Shown here: piece after piece, positions 37,020 to 48,398 of the stretch
Position numbering within the stretch: the stretch's first letter is position 1
Layout of the letters: every line of letters begins with the position of its first letter
Assembly: GCF_036320965.1 (NCBI RefSeq)
Contig: NC_092228.1
Location: 16,691,393-16,755,392 of the forward strand
DNA: 64,000 bases
Direction: 5' to 3'
Origin: Panulirus ornatus
Lineage: Eukaryota > Arthropoda > Malacostraca > Decapoda > Palinuridae
Notes under the pieces: generated by a model
What the model was told of the DNA's origin: nothing
The model's database searches: none
Seen by the model: only the letters and a program-made list of their open reading frames with translations
Translations under genes and position numbers: made by a program

Positions 37020-37710
37020 TCTCCGAACCTGGGCTGACCATCGATCAAGAATGGGTAATGTCGCCCAGCCTGGTGACAGTACACCATCACTCACCCAGAA
37101 GGCAAGTAGCAGGTCTGATTAATGTTTAGAGACAGACACACACGCGGTGCGCGAGGTCGCCCGAATACACACCGTCGGTCCCCGTGCCATAGGGTTATCA
37201 CCCTCGACAACATATGTTTACATGTTACGAGGTTGGATCAAAATTCCACCCCCCCCCCCCCCCCCCAAGCGTGATCAGCCGAAGCCATCACTCGGGAACG
37301 CACAGACGTGCATGACTGTTCCTCAACTCAGGCTTCGTAAAAAAAATCGTAATTTCCTCAAGAGATGATGAGATGCAAACGCGAGTGACAGGACTCTTAA
37401 AACATCGGAACACACGAGACTACTAAATACATTAGTACTGAAACCCTTTCTACACACACACACACACACACACGCGGAAACAGACGTCGAATTATCTACA
37501 TCACCCCCTTAACACGACAGCCATCTCTACATCTACTCTCTCAGGCAAATATATACATACGTATGCCATCCCTCGGGGGGGCTCCCGCTGGCGCGGGGAC
37601 GTCGGTCAAGCTACCCACGAGCCTAGTCTGAACCCAGCCACACCTTTATTTCCTATCTGCACGTGAAATGTGGTGGTCTGACGGCAGGACACACACCCGT
37701 CCCATCACAG

Positions 37711-37793
37711 ATGCTGGCGATGCAAGGAGCGTCAGCCAAATGGCACAGTTAGCCCAGGGAGCCACCATCCATCACGCCCACCACCAACTTGAG
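37711..37793 (+). CDS. Candidate internal coding exon I, product unknown
   Basis: An 83-bp segment follows a good acceptor (ACACACCCGTCCCATCACAG, ending 37710) and precedes an excellent donor GAG|GTACGTAAG. Only one of its three + frames is fully open: two leading bases, then AGDARSVSQMAQLAQGATIH and HAHHQLE, ending exactly at the donor. 17 of 27 third positions are G or C. The Gln/Ala-rich peptide with HHAHH is unrecognised; low-complexity linkers of this kind occur in many nuclear and cytoskeletal proteins. Entry phase 1 and exit phase 0 do not chain directly to exon B, so another exon would have to lie between. Confidence 0.45.
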
Positions 37794-38096
37794 GTACGTA
37801 AGGAGGGAGGGAGGGAGGACATCAGACGCACCAACATTTGACAATGATTCACATTTAGCGTCACCAGACGTGGGTAACAAGACTCACCTGGAGACAGATG
37901 AATAACAGGATCCGGAGAATAATCAGGGTATATGCCGATACAACGATGAGGCAAGTGAGGAGAGCCAGGCAAAACGGTGGGTGGGTGCGCAATCCCGACG
38001 CAGAGGAGGACAGAAGGGACGCACAAGATACAGCCGAGGAGAATCTAGTGAGAGAATGCTGAGAGGGATGGCGTGCTATGGGAAGGTAGGTTTCAG

Positions 38097-38237
38097 CCAG
38101 CTGGCAACACGAGACCCATAGGAGGACCGAGGAAGACATGAAGGAGGGGAGTGAAGAAGATCTTCAGCAAGCACAACCTGCCAATATACAAGAACTGACG
38201 GACATTGGTGTATTTGGCGGTCGTCTGGAGTGGACAG
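38097..38237 (+). CDS. Weak exon candidate J, product unknown
   Basis: After GGTAGGTTTCAG (38096) a frame with two leading bases reads SWQHETHRRTEEDMKEGSEE and continues DLQQAQPANIQELTDIG. 14 of the first 18 codons end in G or C, then the bias fades. Donor choices are ACAG|GTGCAG at 38238 and TTCAG|GTGGTG at 38282. On the opposite strand a hydrophobic frame ends at a good donor (CTCCAG|GTGAGT, at 37887), so strand is contested in this interval. Confidence 0.25.
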
Positions 38238-38747
38238 GTGCAGGCTGGCTCCGTACACAGGCTGGGGTTCGATCTATTCAGGTGGTGAGAACATTTGAAC
38301 AAACTCACATACACAAAAACATAAAACACTAGCCACGACCAGGCACATTTCAACAGACAGGTCTTTCACTTCCTCCAAAATTTCGCAAAGACTTTCCCTT
38401 GTCTTTTCTTTTTTCCGTTTCATAATTCTCTCTATATTTCAATCAAGGCCTTGACTTGATGTGGACATTAGTCCGTGCCTCAAAGACAGACTATGACGAT
38501 TTCTGCAACTCTACCACAGGCAATGACTGAGATCCTACAGGAAAAATCAAAAAGCAAATGAACCCTCAAGGTGATACATACATTGGATGAGTCAGTTATA
38601 TATACAAGTGCTTAAATGGTGGAGAAAAAAATGCCCACAGAGACATGAAGCCCAAACATTCGTACGGTGCACTGACGGTCTACATTCATCATGGAAGCAG
38701 TGGAGGGGCCAAGATTTAGGTACGACAGTCCTAACGCACCGTTTCAG

Positions 38748-38914
38748 ATGCGGCCCCCACACCCACCAGGAGCAATCGCCCCTCAAGTACACGTCTTTCG
38801 ACGTCAACGTGTGGTACTCTGGGCTGGCGCTGCCCGGCAGTGGCGCAGAGCTCGTCTGTGACGGCAGCAATACCCCTGAGAACGACGGTCACTCTCACCA
38901 AGACACCACCCTGT
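38748..38914 (+). CDS. Candidate internal coding exon B, product unknown
   Basis: A 167-bp segment has a branch-point-like CTAAC 13 bases before TTTCAG (ending 38747) and a GTGAGT donor at 38915. Skipping one base, the frame reads CGPHTHQEQSPLKYTSFDVN, VWYSGLALPGSGAELVCDGS and NTPENDGHSHQDTTL, with one base left. 44 of 55 third positions are G or C against about half at second positions. One other frame has a stop; the third is open but lacks the bias. Two Cys and the mixed polar/hydrophobic pattern would suit an extracellular or loop segment, but I do not recognise the family. Entry phase 2 fits the exit of exon A; exit phase 1 fits exons C and F. Confidence 0.5.
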
Positions 38915-39019
38915 GTGAGTGAGGTGTGGCGGTGGTACTACCACCTTCCTCCCTTGGAACTTGACCGTCAACAACTCACGGTAACTCAGGTCCCCCTGAC
39001 ACCGCCCTTCAGGAGTGAT

Positions 39020-39800
39020 GCACGCCCTTCTCACGTTCCTTCCTCTCTCTCTCTCTCTCTCTCTGACCCACCCAGTAGCCCGGGATGGGCGTGTCGGTGT
39101 GGAGGGGAGGGGCGCCTTCAATCACAGCCACTCTTAAGCCGGCGGCGGGAGGAGGGCGTCAACTACGCACCACGGTCGCGCTGGTGGCGAACGCATGCAA
39201 CAGACCGTCGCGTCGCCAAGGAGTCCAAGGCAAACGGGACCCGTCCATTAATGCCAGAGAACCCCACCCCCCCTTAACCACCTGCCCCCACCCCATCCCC
39301 GGGGGCGATCCGCATCTCCCTCCCTAATTAATTACCCCCAACAGCTGCGCGCTAAACGGATCGCACCATCAAATCCCAGCCACATGTATATGAAAAAAAA
39401 GGGGGGGAGGTGGTGGAGGAGGCCGAGGATAACAAAAAAAGGATCTAAATCTCTGCTTAGCCAACTCGATTCCTTGTACCCGGTCCGATCAGGTGTGGGT
39501 CACAAGAAACTCACTGAGGATCACATATTATCAGGAAACAAAAAAAAAAAGTCTTTTTATTTTTTGTCTTTTTTTTTCCCCAAAAAAGAGTACAATCAAA
39601 ATGGCAAAGTAACCAGCCAACATAAGCCACCTTGTACGAGCAGTTCCCTCATGTGCACCGGGGCTTCGAGACGAGTCGTCCAGTAAGTGTGTTAAGCGTG
39701 AGCCTGCATAATACAACAGAACAGCGTACACAAGGAATAATAGAAAAAAAAAACGAAGTAACACTGACTGTTTAGAAATGAGGTACGTTTAAGGATAAAC
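39020..39800. other. Unique sequence, no supported gene
   Basis: Short (CT)n near 39042-39064, several A/T runs at 39540-39590. A 39-bp segment at 39638-39676 ends in CCA|GTAAGTG but its acceptor is weak. Confidence 0.4.
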
Positions 39801-39845
39801 TGGTGCCACTTCAATCTGAGCCTTGGCTATACACCGTCTCTTTAA

Positions 39846-39921
39846 GGTCTCGTGCAACATCTACGACCATCGTTACGACAAAAGGTCTCGTGCAACATCT
39901 ACGACCATCGTTACGACAAAA
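39846..39921 (+). repeat. 38-bp direct duplication
   Basis: GGTCTCGTGCAACATCTACG followed by ACCATCGTTACGACAAAA occurs twice in exact tandem. Confidence 0.95.
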
Positions 39922-40024
39922 GAGGCTTTCGATAAGGTGACGGTACGACACGAAAAAAGCGGCACACAGTCCAACGAGGAGACTGGAGGAGTTCTGGCAC
40001 AAACCACTCCCTAAAAAATGTTCA

Positions 40025-40243
40025 CCCGACGTCAGAAGACGTGCGAAGGGAAATTCCCGACGTCAGGAGACGTACGAAGGGAAATTCCCGACGTCAGAAG
40101 ACGTGCGAAGGGAAATTCCCGACGTCAGAAGACGTGCGAAGGGAAATTCCCGACGTCAGGAGACGTGCGAAGGGAAATTCCCGACGTCAGGAGACGTGCG
40201 AAGAGAAATTCCCGACGTCAGGAGACGTGCGAAGGGAAACTGA
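40025..40243 (+). repeat. 31-bp minisatellite carrying kappaB-like palindromes
   Basis: Seven units of 31 bp containing GACGTCAGGAGACGTGCGAA and GGGAAATTCCC. The palindrome GGGAAATTCCC, a perfect NF-kappaB/Rel consensus, is intact at 40048, 40079, 40110, 40141 and 40172, exactly 31 bp apart, and damaged in the last two units. Each unit also has CGACGTCA, one base from a CRE. Confidence 0.95.
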
Positions 40244-40484
40244 TATGTAACGCGGGGTGATCCTCCCTGCCACAAGTGTGTGGTGGTGATCCTCCCTGCC
40301 ACAAGTGTGGGGGGGAAGGAGTACTTCATCTCAGGATGGTCTTCAGGTGACAGACGCAGTTTACATCGGGTAATAAACTAGAACCACAGTTCGATCCCAC
40401 CTCATTCAAACGTCGGCAACGGAGGGTATATGACAAGAATGGCAGGTAAAGACGAATGTCCGTGTTCCAACACTTCTAAAACAG

Positions 40485-41010
40485 CACGGCGGTGCGATCC
40501 TTGAACACGACGGTGCGACCCTTGAACACGACGGTACGATCCCTTGAACACGACGGTACGACCCTTGAACACGACGGCACGACCCTTGAACACGACGGTG
40601 CGACCTCTGAGCACGAAGGTGCGACCCTTGGACACGACGGTGCGACCCTTGAACACGACGGTGCGACACTTGAACACGACGGTACGATCCCTTGAACACG
40701 ACGGTGCGACCCTTGAACACGACGGTACGATCCCTTGAAAACGGCAGTGCGACCTCTGAGCACGACGAGGTGGCCACTGTGCACGACGGCACCATCCTCG
40801 AATGCGATGGTGTCTTCTTTCGCCTGACATTTCGAAGACAACGTCATTACACCCAGAGTCGTACCATCGTGCTCAAGAGTCGTCCAAGGTCGTACGGCGG
40901 GCTCAAGAGTCGTACCATCGTGCTCAAGAATCGTCCAAAGTCGTACCACCGTGGTCAAGAGTTCGTAACTTCATGCTCGAGTGTCGCACCGTCGTGCTCA
41001 AGGGTCCAGA
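40485..41010 (-). repeat. 21-bp minisatellite, inverted array of the 32-kb family
   Basis: About 22 units containing GAACACGACGGTGCGACCCTT, whose reverse complement matches the CGTCGTG-TCAAGGGT core of the 32-kb array. The right part (40860-41010) reverses to the CGTCGTGCTCAAG orientation, so the array itself contains an inversion. Confidence 0.85.
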
Positions 41011-41149
41011 CGACCTCCGTGCGTGGGGGGACAAGTGTGTGTGTGGTGGGTGCAACACAGGACCCCCGACAATCCTCCACCTCGCCACGACAACATCCAG
41101 CATGTGGCAATCAGTGGGCGACATAATTAGCAATCACATCGTTGCCTCG

Positions 41150-41270
41150 TTACAATAATCTTTCACGGGGAGATTTTTATCTCAATAAATCCCGGCGATT
41201 ACCTGTAATGAATTGCATTAAATGGATAACAATCTGTCCAGTGAATTAAAGCCTGGAAGAATTGGTACGC
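41150..41270. promoter_or_regulatory. Conserved-element-like AT-rich island
   Basis: Unique sequence with ATTTTTATCTCAATAAAT, GGCGATTACCTG and AATGAATTGCATTAAATGG, homeodomain/POU-like motifs in a tight cluster between two satellite arrays. Inference from motif content only. Confidence 0.2.
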
Positions 41271-41424
41271 CTTCGGGGACGATCCACATTCTCTTGTCCC
41301 ACTCTCTAACAACAACAAGCACAGGAATTACTCGTACTTTTGTTGAATTCACCAACAAACGGTGAACATACTTCACTATCATGTCTCCATCTATCTAAAT
41401 TAGAAATGCAGGATCCAATCACTG

Positions 41425-41888
41425 TACGGTCCTCCTGGCTTTCCCATGTACTGTCCTCCAGCAGATAACTTTGTCATAGACCATCAGGTCTTGTGTTATC
41501 TGGCTTTCCCATGTACTGTCCTCAAGCAAATAACCTTGACATAGACCATCAGGTCTTCTGTTATCTGGCTTTCCCATGTACTGTCTTCCAGCAGATAACC
41601 TCGTCATAGACAATCAGGTCTTCTGTTATCTGGCTTTCGCATGTACTGTCCTCAATCAAATAACCTCGTCATAGACCATCAGGTCTTGTGTTATCTGGCT
41701 TTCCCATGTACTGTCCTCAAGCAAATAACCTCGTCATAGACCATCAGGTCTTCTGTTATCTGGCTTTCCCATGTACTGTCCTCCAGCAGATAACCTCGTC
41801 ATAGACCATCAGGTCTTGTGTTATCTGGCTTTCCCACGTACTGTCCTCCAGCAGATAACCTCGTCAAAGACCATCAGGCCTTATATCA
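41425..41888 (-). repeat. 65-bp minisatellite, inverted array, about 7 copies
   Basis: Reverse complement of the 24-kb unit: CCATCAGGTCTTGTGTTATC, TGGCTTTCCCATGTACTGTC, CTCCAGCAGATAACCTCGTC. Variants with CTCAAGCAAATAAC in several units weaken one hairpin arm. Confidence 0.95.
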
Positions 41889-42244
41889 TACGTCTCCCAT
41901 GGATCCCCCACACACACACACACACACACAACTCGTATGTAACATCAAGGACGCCATGACAAATGCTACCCCGTTGTTGGGAGGCGAACTGAGAGCGGGG
42001 AGATCTTTTGTGCTGGCTGCATCGAAATCACCCAACATCGACTCTTTAAAGAGGCCGGAGAGCTCGGGGGCGCGAGTTAAATGCCTCGGAGCTTCCACCT
42101 AACATATACCAGTCACTCACTAAAATACCGGTAACTCACGGCCATAACCCAGCAAAAATAAGCGTGCTGGTAAAAGCTTGTTTCTAGTGGGAGTCGGCAA
42201 TTTCCATGTGGGAGAACAGTAGTACCATCAATTCTGCTGCTTAT

Positions 42245-42610
42245 TTACCTCTTGAGCAGGCCGGGATGACCCTTGAGCAAGACGGTACGACCCTTCGACA
42301 TCATAAACAATCAACCCTTGATTATAATGGTACATCCCTTGAAAATGAGGGTACAACCCTTGAGTATGACGGTACAACCCATACGGTACAACCCTTGATT
42401 ATGACGGTACTCCCTTGAAAATGAGGGTACAACCCTTGATTATGACGGTACAACCCTTGAGTAAGACGATAGGACTCTTGGCGCAAGACGGTACGTCCCT
42501 TGGCGCAAGACGGTACGACCCTCGGTACAAGACGGTACGACCCATGGATACAGTAATACGACCTTTTAGGTCAGTCGCACTTGAAAGGTCATGCCGTCGT
42601 GCCACCTTGA
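42245..42610 (-). repeat. 21-bp minisatellite, fourth array
   Basis: About 16 imperfect units such as GACGGTACAACCCTTGATTA, related in reverse complement to the GTACCGTC/TCAAGGGT core. Confidence 0.8.
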
Positions 42611-42963
42611 TAACGGGTCGGACCTACGCGCTCAGTGGCCTAAAGAATTAACATAACAATACGTTAGGTTCTGTCTGTTTTGGCTGAGCTGCATTGGCTA
42701 TGTTAAGTTGGTCAAACACCCAGCCAAGAGCCGGGGGGGGACCGTCATCTGCTATGTCAGCACCGTCTGCTAGAACTGAGCACGTGAGTTGTGTCTGCCA
42801 GCACTGCGACAACTGCTATGTTAGCACCGTCTGCTACAACTGCGTCATCTGCTCTATCAGCGTCGCCTGCTGCAAGCTCTGGCGTCATGTGCTATGTTGG
42901 CGTCGTCTGCTAGATTTGCGCCATCTGCTACGCCAGCGTTATCTGCCATAGCTACTACGTCAC

Positions 42964-42966
<3 letters not shown>

Positions 42967-43041
<75 letters not shown>
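42967..43041. repeat. (GA)n microsatellite
   Basis: About 74 bp of GA. Confidence 0.95.
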
Positions 43042-43045
<4 letters not shown>

Positions 43046-43332
43046 CAGGGGCATAACTGGACACACAGATATAGTCACACCTCACGGGACGATAAGTGGA
43101 TCAACCCTGGGGGGTGAGGAGGGTGGTCGTTGGGTGACACACACAGGGGAAGGGGGAGACCAGAGATGGTCCTCCAGCAGCACGACCGCACTGCACCCAC
43201 TTCATGAAGACGCTCCGACGTTGCGCCGGAGTCAATGTAGCGTGACATGATTACGAGACTGACCAGGAGATACGATAATTAACGAAGTACTTCATTCCTG
43301 GCGGTCCACATAGTCGTCTCATTCCTAAATCA

Positions 43333-43335
<3 letters not shown>

Positions 43336-43412
<77 letters not shown>
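43336..43412. repeat. (TA)n microsatellite
   Basis: About 76 bp of TA; left flank of the ~230-bp element. Confidence 0.95.
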
Positions 43413-43415
<3 letters not shown>

Positions 43416-43429
43416 CTTTTTTCTGTCTT

Positions 43430-43654
43430 TTAAACTATTCGCCATTTCCCGCGATAGCGAGGTAGCGTTAAGAACAGAGGACTGGGCCTTTGTGAAATAT
43501 CCTCACCTGGCCCCCCTCTGTTCCTTCTTTTGGAACATTAAAAAAAAAAAAACGAGAGGGGAGGATTTCCAGCCTCCCGCTTCCTCCCTTTTAGTCGCCT
43601 TCTACGACACGCAGGGAATACGTGGGAAGTATTCTTAATCCCCTATCCCCAGGG

Positions 43655-43660
<6 letters not shown>
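43430..43660 (-). mobile_element. ~230-bp interspersed element, copy 2
   Basis: Same element as at 23096-23330, also in minus orientation, about 95% alike by eye, flanked on both sides by (TA)n of 74-77 bp. A copy with GCGATAGCGAGG rather than GCGTTAGCGAGG. Confidence 0.8.

Positions 43661-43729
<69 letters not shown>
43656..43729. repeat. (TA)n microsatellite
   Basis: About 73 bp of TA; right flank of the ~230-bp element. Confidence 0.95.
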
Positions 43730-43731
<2 letters not shown>

Positions 43732-44050
43732 AAGGATTACGCCTCCAACGAGTAACGTTGAGAACAAATGTTCAAAGCCAATGATACGCCGCGTTAAGAA
43801 CAATCATGGTCCAACTCGACTGCAAATGACGAACTGCCTGTTATCTCCTTAATGACAAATCACATTTACAACAGACAGCACTTAAGATAACGCCAAGTGA
43901 TGATTTCGAGGTAAATAGACACTCAACTTGCCTATCGTCATTTACATACTTATATGCCTCCGCCAGCCTACGTGGGAGAGGGGGAGAGGGACTGGTTTCT
44001 ATCCGCGCAGCACGGGGACCTAAAAGCAGCTTCCTCGGGGAACTGCTGAT

Positions 44051-44052
<2 letters not shown>

Positions 44053-44127
<75 letters not shown>
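44053..44127. repeat. (GA)n microsatellite
   Basis: About 74 bp of GA. Confidence 0.95.
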
Positions 44128-44130
<3 letters not shown>

Positions 44131-44335
44131 AGCTGTAGCCTTGAGAAGCCAGCGCACAGCTGCACGCAGCTCCTGGGATGGGTCATGGGAAACCTGTTCT
44201 GACTCATTCTTAAAATAGACCCAAATGATCTTTTCTAATATTTCTTGTCAGGAAATTGAATATTCTTCGTCTGTCTCTGGTCTGGGCGAAGGGAGGAACT
44301 GCATCGTCTCAGACTGGGGCTTCCTGTCTACTGAA

Positions 44336-44690
44336 AGCGGACCGTCTACCGTACACTGTCTACCGTCTACCATACACTGTCTACCGTCACCACAATGCCA
44401 CGAGCACCGTCTGGCAGGGCAGCATCCACCAAGACCATAATCCACAAGCGTTGCACAACCCGACCCGTCGACCAAGACTGTAGTACGACCAGCGACCAAA
44501 CAAGCACAAGTCTGCCAGGGCTGTATCGCCACAAGCATCGTCTACAAGCGCTGTACTGCCAGGATCGTCTACCAAGCTTGTATCAAGACAAGCCCCAGCT
44601 ACCAAACCTCTACCAGACAAGTAGCGACTGCCAGGGCTTGTATCAACACAAAGGGCTCGTCTCTACGGTTAGTCTTGGTAGGTCATACAT
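44336..44690. repeat. Degenerate short repeats
   Basis: ACCGTCTACCRTACACTGTCT occurs in tandem at 44340-44395, then looser repeats with CTGTATC/CTACAAGC motifs at 20-30 bp spacing. Confidence 0.6.
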
Positions 44691-44741
44691 CATACCACAG
44701 GACTAGCCTCTGTGTACCACACACGAAAAACCCTCAGTCAA

Positions 44742-45350
44742 CAGAACCTCATATTCTGGGACATTCAAGGGCCTTATATTCTGGGATATTAAAGGGCCTT
44801 ATATTCTGGGATATTCAGGGGCTTTATATTCTGGGATATTCAGGGGCTTTATATTCTGGGATATTCAAAGGCTTTATATTCTGGGATATTCAAGGGCCTT
44901 ATATTCTGGGATATTCAAGGGCCTTATATTCTGGGATATTCAAAGGCTTTATATTCTGGGATATTCAAGGGCCTTATATTCTGGGACATTCAAGGGCCTT
45001 ATATTCTGGGATATTCAAGGGCCTTATATTCTGGGATATTCAAGGGCCTTATATTCTGGTACATTCAACAGAGCCTTATATTCTAGTACATTCAAGGGCC
45101 ATATATTCTGGGTCATTCAACAGAGCCTTATATTCTGCTACATCTAACAGAGCCTTATATTCTGCTACATTCAAGAGTCATATATTCTAGTACATTCAAG
45201 AGCCTTATATTCCGCTACATTCAACAGAGCCTTATATTCCGCTACATTCAAGAGCCTTATATTCAGCTACATTCAACAAAGCCTTATATTCCGCTACATT
45301 CAACAGCGCCTTATAAACAGCAACATTCAACAGCGCCTTATATTCTGCTC
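44742..45350 (+). repeat. 25-bp minisatellite, about 25 copies
   Basis: Units contain GCCTTATATTCTGGGATATT and CAAGG. Homogeneous to about 45050, then units of 22-25 bp with CTACATTCAACAGA variants. Confidence 0.95.
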
Positions 45351-45549
45351 CATCTAACCCTGCAAACTTAATGCTACCACGCCAATATTCGACATGTAAT
45401 AACATGCCTTTATAATAAACCCATCCCTTCAAGATGATCAAAATAAATCCTGTATTAACTAAAACCTCAATAAACTTTGTATTACTTTGTAAGTCACTGT
45501 TAGCAAGAGCCGGCAAACCCATCACTTCCTTGATATAGACTGTCAACTG

Positions 45550-45800
45550 AAGTTGTTTGAGCTAGTTTTTTTTCTTCTTTTTTTTTTGCAGCGCGCTGAT
45601 TAAAATCACCGAGGGATTTTCTTGCAAACATTCTCTCTCCTGTATACAAAGCAGACATTAATATCAGAGGAAAAAAAATGTAAATAATAAATTGGGAGTG
45701 CCTTTTTTTGCCCCCACTGCTTTGCGTGCACCTTTCACATACATTGTAGTCGTAAGACTAATATATAATTTTCTTTGAATATAAACTTATTCTTGGGATT
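45550..45800. other. AT-rich unique sequence with a strong acceptor-like tract
   Basis: A 25-base T-rich tract ends in TTTGCAG at about 45591 and is followed by a 21-codon frame (ALIKITEGFSCKHSLSCIQS...) and an AATAAA near 45684. It resembles a last exon but has no third-position bias. Confidence 0.2.
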
Positions 45801-45849
45801 GATGAAGAAAACAAAAAATTGTACCCGTACATCATCATCAGCTTATAAC

Positions 45850-46030
45850 AAGGAACCGACTTCAGCGGGAGAGGTGGCGGGCGATCCTACCTTCCCATAT
45901 CACTGTTCACCAGAACAAGGAACACAGAGGAAGGAACAAGAGCCGACTTCAGCGGGAGAGGCGACGGGAGATCCTACCTTCCCATATCACTGTTCACCAG
46001 AACAAGGAATACAAGAGGAAGGAACCAAGG
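45850..46030 (+). repeat. 87-bp tandem duplication
   Basis: GACTTCAGCGGGAGAGG and TCCTACCTTCCCATATCACT occur twice, 87 bp apart. Confidence 0.95.
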
Positions 46031-46489
46031 ATATCTTTCCTTTCCTTACCTCCCCCAATCTTCAGACTCAGTAGCCTGTTCCTAACGCCACCTCGCTTCG
46101 ACGGGAGACGGCGAAGGAGTATGACCGAGACGTGGGGGGGAGGTAGAGACGACATATGAAATCCTACACGCCGCTGAACGCTTCCCTCAACGACAATTTT
46201 CTCAAGAAGGTGTCCACCGCTGCCTGCAGGTCCAGACCACTCCCCTGTGCGTGTCTGTATCCGGGCCTGGCCTTAACCTTGTGCTCTCTTGTGATCAGTT
46301 AACTAGATGCTCGTACGACCTCTCTCCCTCCCCCCAAGTTCTGTAATACCTCCACCGTGTATTTTCAACCGACTGGATGCTTAGCCAAGCTCAACGCACC
46401 GATGACTCTAATGATTATCAACACGCATGGTGTTAATGAGGCTTACCGAGTATGATGAATGTTACCAACATCATCATCGCCACCTGCAG

Positions 46490-46530
46490 GACCAGACCAG
46501 ACCAGACCAGACCAGACCAGACCAGACCAT
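46490..46530. repeat. (ACCAG)n pentanucleotide repeat
   Basis: Eight tandem GACCA/ACCAG units. Confidence 0.95.
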
Positions 46531-46615
46531 CCCCTCTTCCGCCAGAAGCTACATTACCCCATGACCACTGTCACCACAAGCAGTGTGTGTCTTCGAGGTG
46601 GGAAGGAGGAACATA

Positions 46616-46695
<80 letters not shown>

Positions 46696-46702
46696 ACACA
46701 CA

Positions 46703-46781
<79 letters not shown>

Positions 46782-46794
46782 ACACACACACACA

Positions 46795-46852
<58 letters not shown>
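46616..46852. repeat. Long interrupted (CA)n tract
   Basis: About 235 bp of CA with periodic CT-CA interruptions (ACACTCACAC) at seven or so places; the longest CA tract in the window. Confidence 0.95.
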
Positions 46853-47373
46853 GCATCAGTTGCTAGGGATAAATCACCACCACAAAGCACTGAGTACGAT
46901 TCACCACGACAAGCACACTGCCTCCTGCTGCTGCCGAATCACAAGCACTAACTGCTGGCGACGAATCACCACCACAAGCACAAGCTACTGAGGATGAAAC
47001 ACCACCACCACAAGCAGTAGTACTGGGGACGAATCATCGCCACAAGCACTGGTCTGTCTGTCGGTCTGCGCCACCCAGACACTCCACAAGGGGGGGAAAG
47101 ACCTCTCTGTATTACAGGGTCATAAACTGCCAGAGAATGACGCGCCTCTCCTCCCGCCATGCACACCAAATGAAGACACACGCCCCTCAAAAGTTAGCCC
47201 AGTGCATCTGCTGCTGGCCAGCGTCGGACGCGACAGCACGCGGCAAGAGGCGACATACGTACTCCCACTGTGTGTACCTCTGCCTCAGGCCGACCAGGAA
47301 GGTCACCAGCTGACCCGCGTCTTCCCATATCGCCCTGCCTTTCAGATCTATTCCCCTCCCCCCCCCCTTTCTC

Positions 47374-47375
<2 letters not shown>

Positions 47376-47465
<90 letters not shown>

Positions 47466-47467
47466 CC
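47376..47467. repeat. Compound (CT)n(CTAT)n microsatellite
   Basis: About 55 bp CT followed by nine CTAT units. Confidence 0.95.
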
Positions 47468-47629
47468 GTTTCCTGCTGGTAGACGAAATGAGGGTGGGAG
47501 GAAAGGGAGGGAAGGATGGTGAAGGTGAAAAGGCCACGGGAAACATCGAATTAAACTTCCACTGTGAAATCGAAAGTCAGGCATGTGTACTGCACGGGTT
47601 ACGAGACCACACTGTCCTTGTCTGCCGTG

Positions 47630-47691
<62 letters not shown>
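47630..47691. repeat. (GT)n microsatellite
   Basis: About 60 bp of GT, lying in the intron immediately 3' of the minus-strand exon at 47707. Confidence 0.95.
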
Positions 47692-47693
<2 letters not shown>

Positions 47694-47706
47694 ACTCACG
47701 ACTTAC

Positions 47707-47774
47707 CTCAAGCACCGATACAACAGCTGGTGCTGGAGATGGATGGCGCTAGGCTCCTGCTTCAAGTCGACCAG
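47707..47774 (-). CDS. Candidate internal coding exon H with sumoylation-type motif, product unknown
   Basis: The best exon in the window. On the minus strand a textbook acceptor (ATTCTTCTTTCCTTTTTCAG) precedes 68 bp that end in TTGAG|GTAAGT. Only one frame is open: LVDLKQEPSAIHLQ then HQLLYRCL plus two bases; the other two frames hit stops. 19 of 22 third positions are G or C. D-L-K-Q-E-P fits the sumoylation consensus (hydrophobic-K-x-E), frequent in transcription factors and other nuclear proteins, so a nuclear protein is a reasonable guess but not shown. Entry phase 0, exit phase 2. It lies opposite to the + strand candidates, so at least two genes or a nested gene would be implied. No partner exon was identified on the minus strand. 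Confidence 0.6.
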
Positions 47775-47948
47775 CTGAAAAAGGAAAGAAGAATCAAAAG
47801 TTACTAATAAGAAATCCACCAACCAAACGTTGGAATAAACTGAAGGCTTCCACCTTTACCACCATCAACCTCACACACACAGAGTACCTGGGGGTTCAGA
47901 AGGAATGGGGTAAAAAAGTAAATCTAGTAAGCTACCAACGACCACGTC

Positions 47949-48018
47949 ACACACACACACACACACACACAAACAAACACACACACACACACACCCACAC
48001 ACACACACACACAAAACA
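47949..48018. repeat. (CA)n interrupted microsatellite
   Basis: CA tract with AAACAAAC interruptions. Confidence 0.95.
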
Positions 48019-48105
48019 CACTCTCGCACACACGAAGTAATGAATTGCAAGGAATGGGCAATGGTAGTTGCCCACACCTACCACCATTACCTGGGTCTCA
48101 CAAAA

Positions 48106-48111
<6 letters not shown>

Positions 48112-48154
<43 letters not shown>

Positions 48155-48200
48155 CAATCACAACTTCGCACAACAAAAAAAATGGCTCATCCTCACATAC

Positions 48201-48243
<43 letters not shown>
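48112..48243. repeat. Two (GA)n microsatellites
   Basis: About 38 bp and 34 bp of GA separated by about 56 bp. Confidence 0.95.
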
Positions 48244-48398
48244 GGACGTAATCTCTTCCGCCAGTCTATATACCCCTACACTGCCACACACGCGTCCCTC
48301 TCCGGCGGCCCGGGTCCTGCAGATGATAAACACCTAGACTGTGAGCCACCTAGGGTGGGGGAGTACAGGTCGCTTGAGTCTGTGAGTGGGAGACACTG

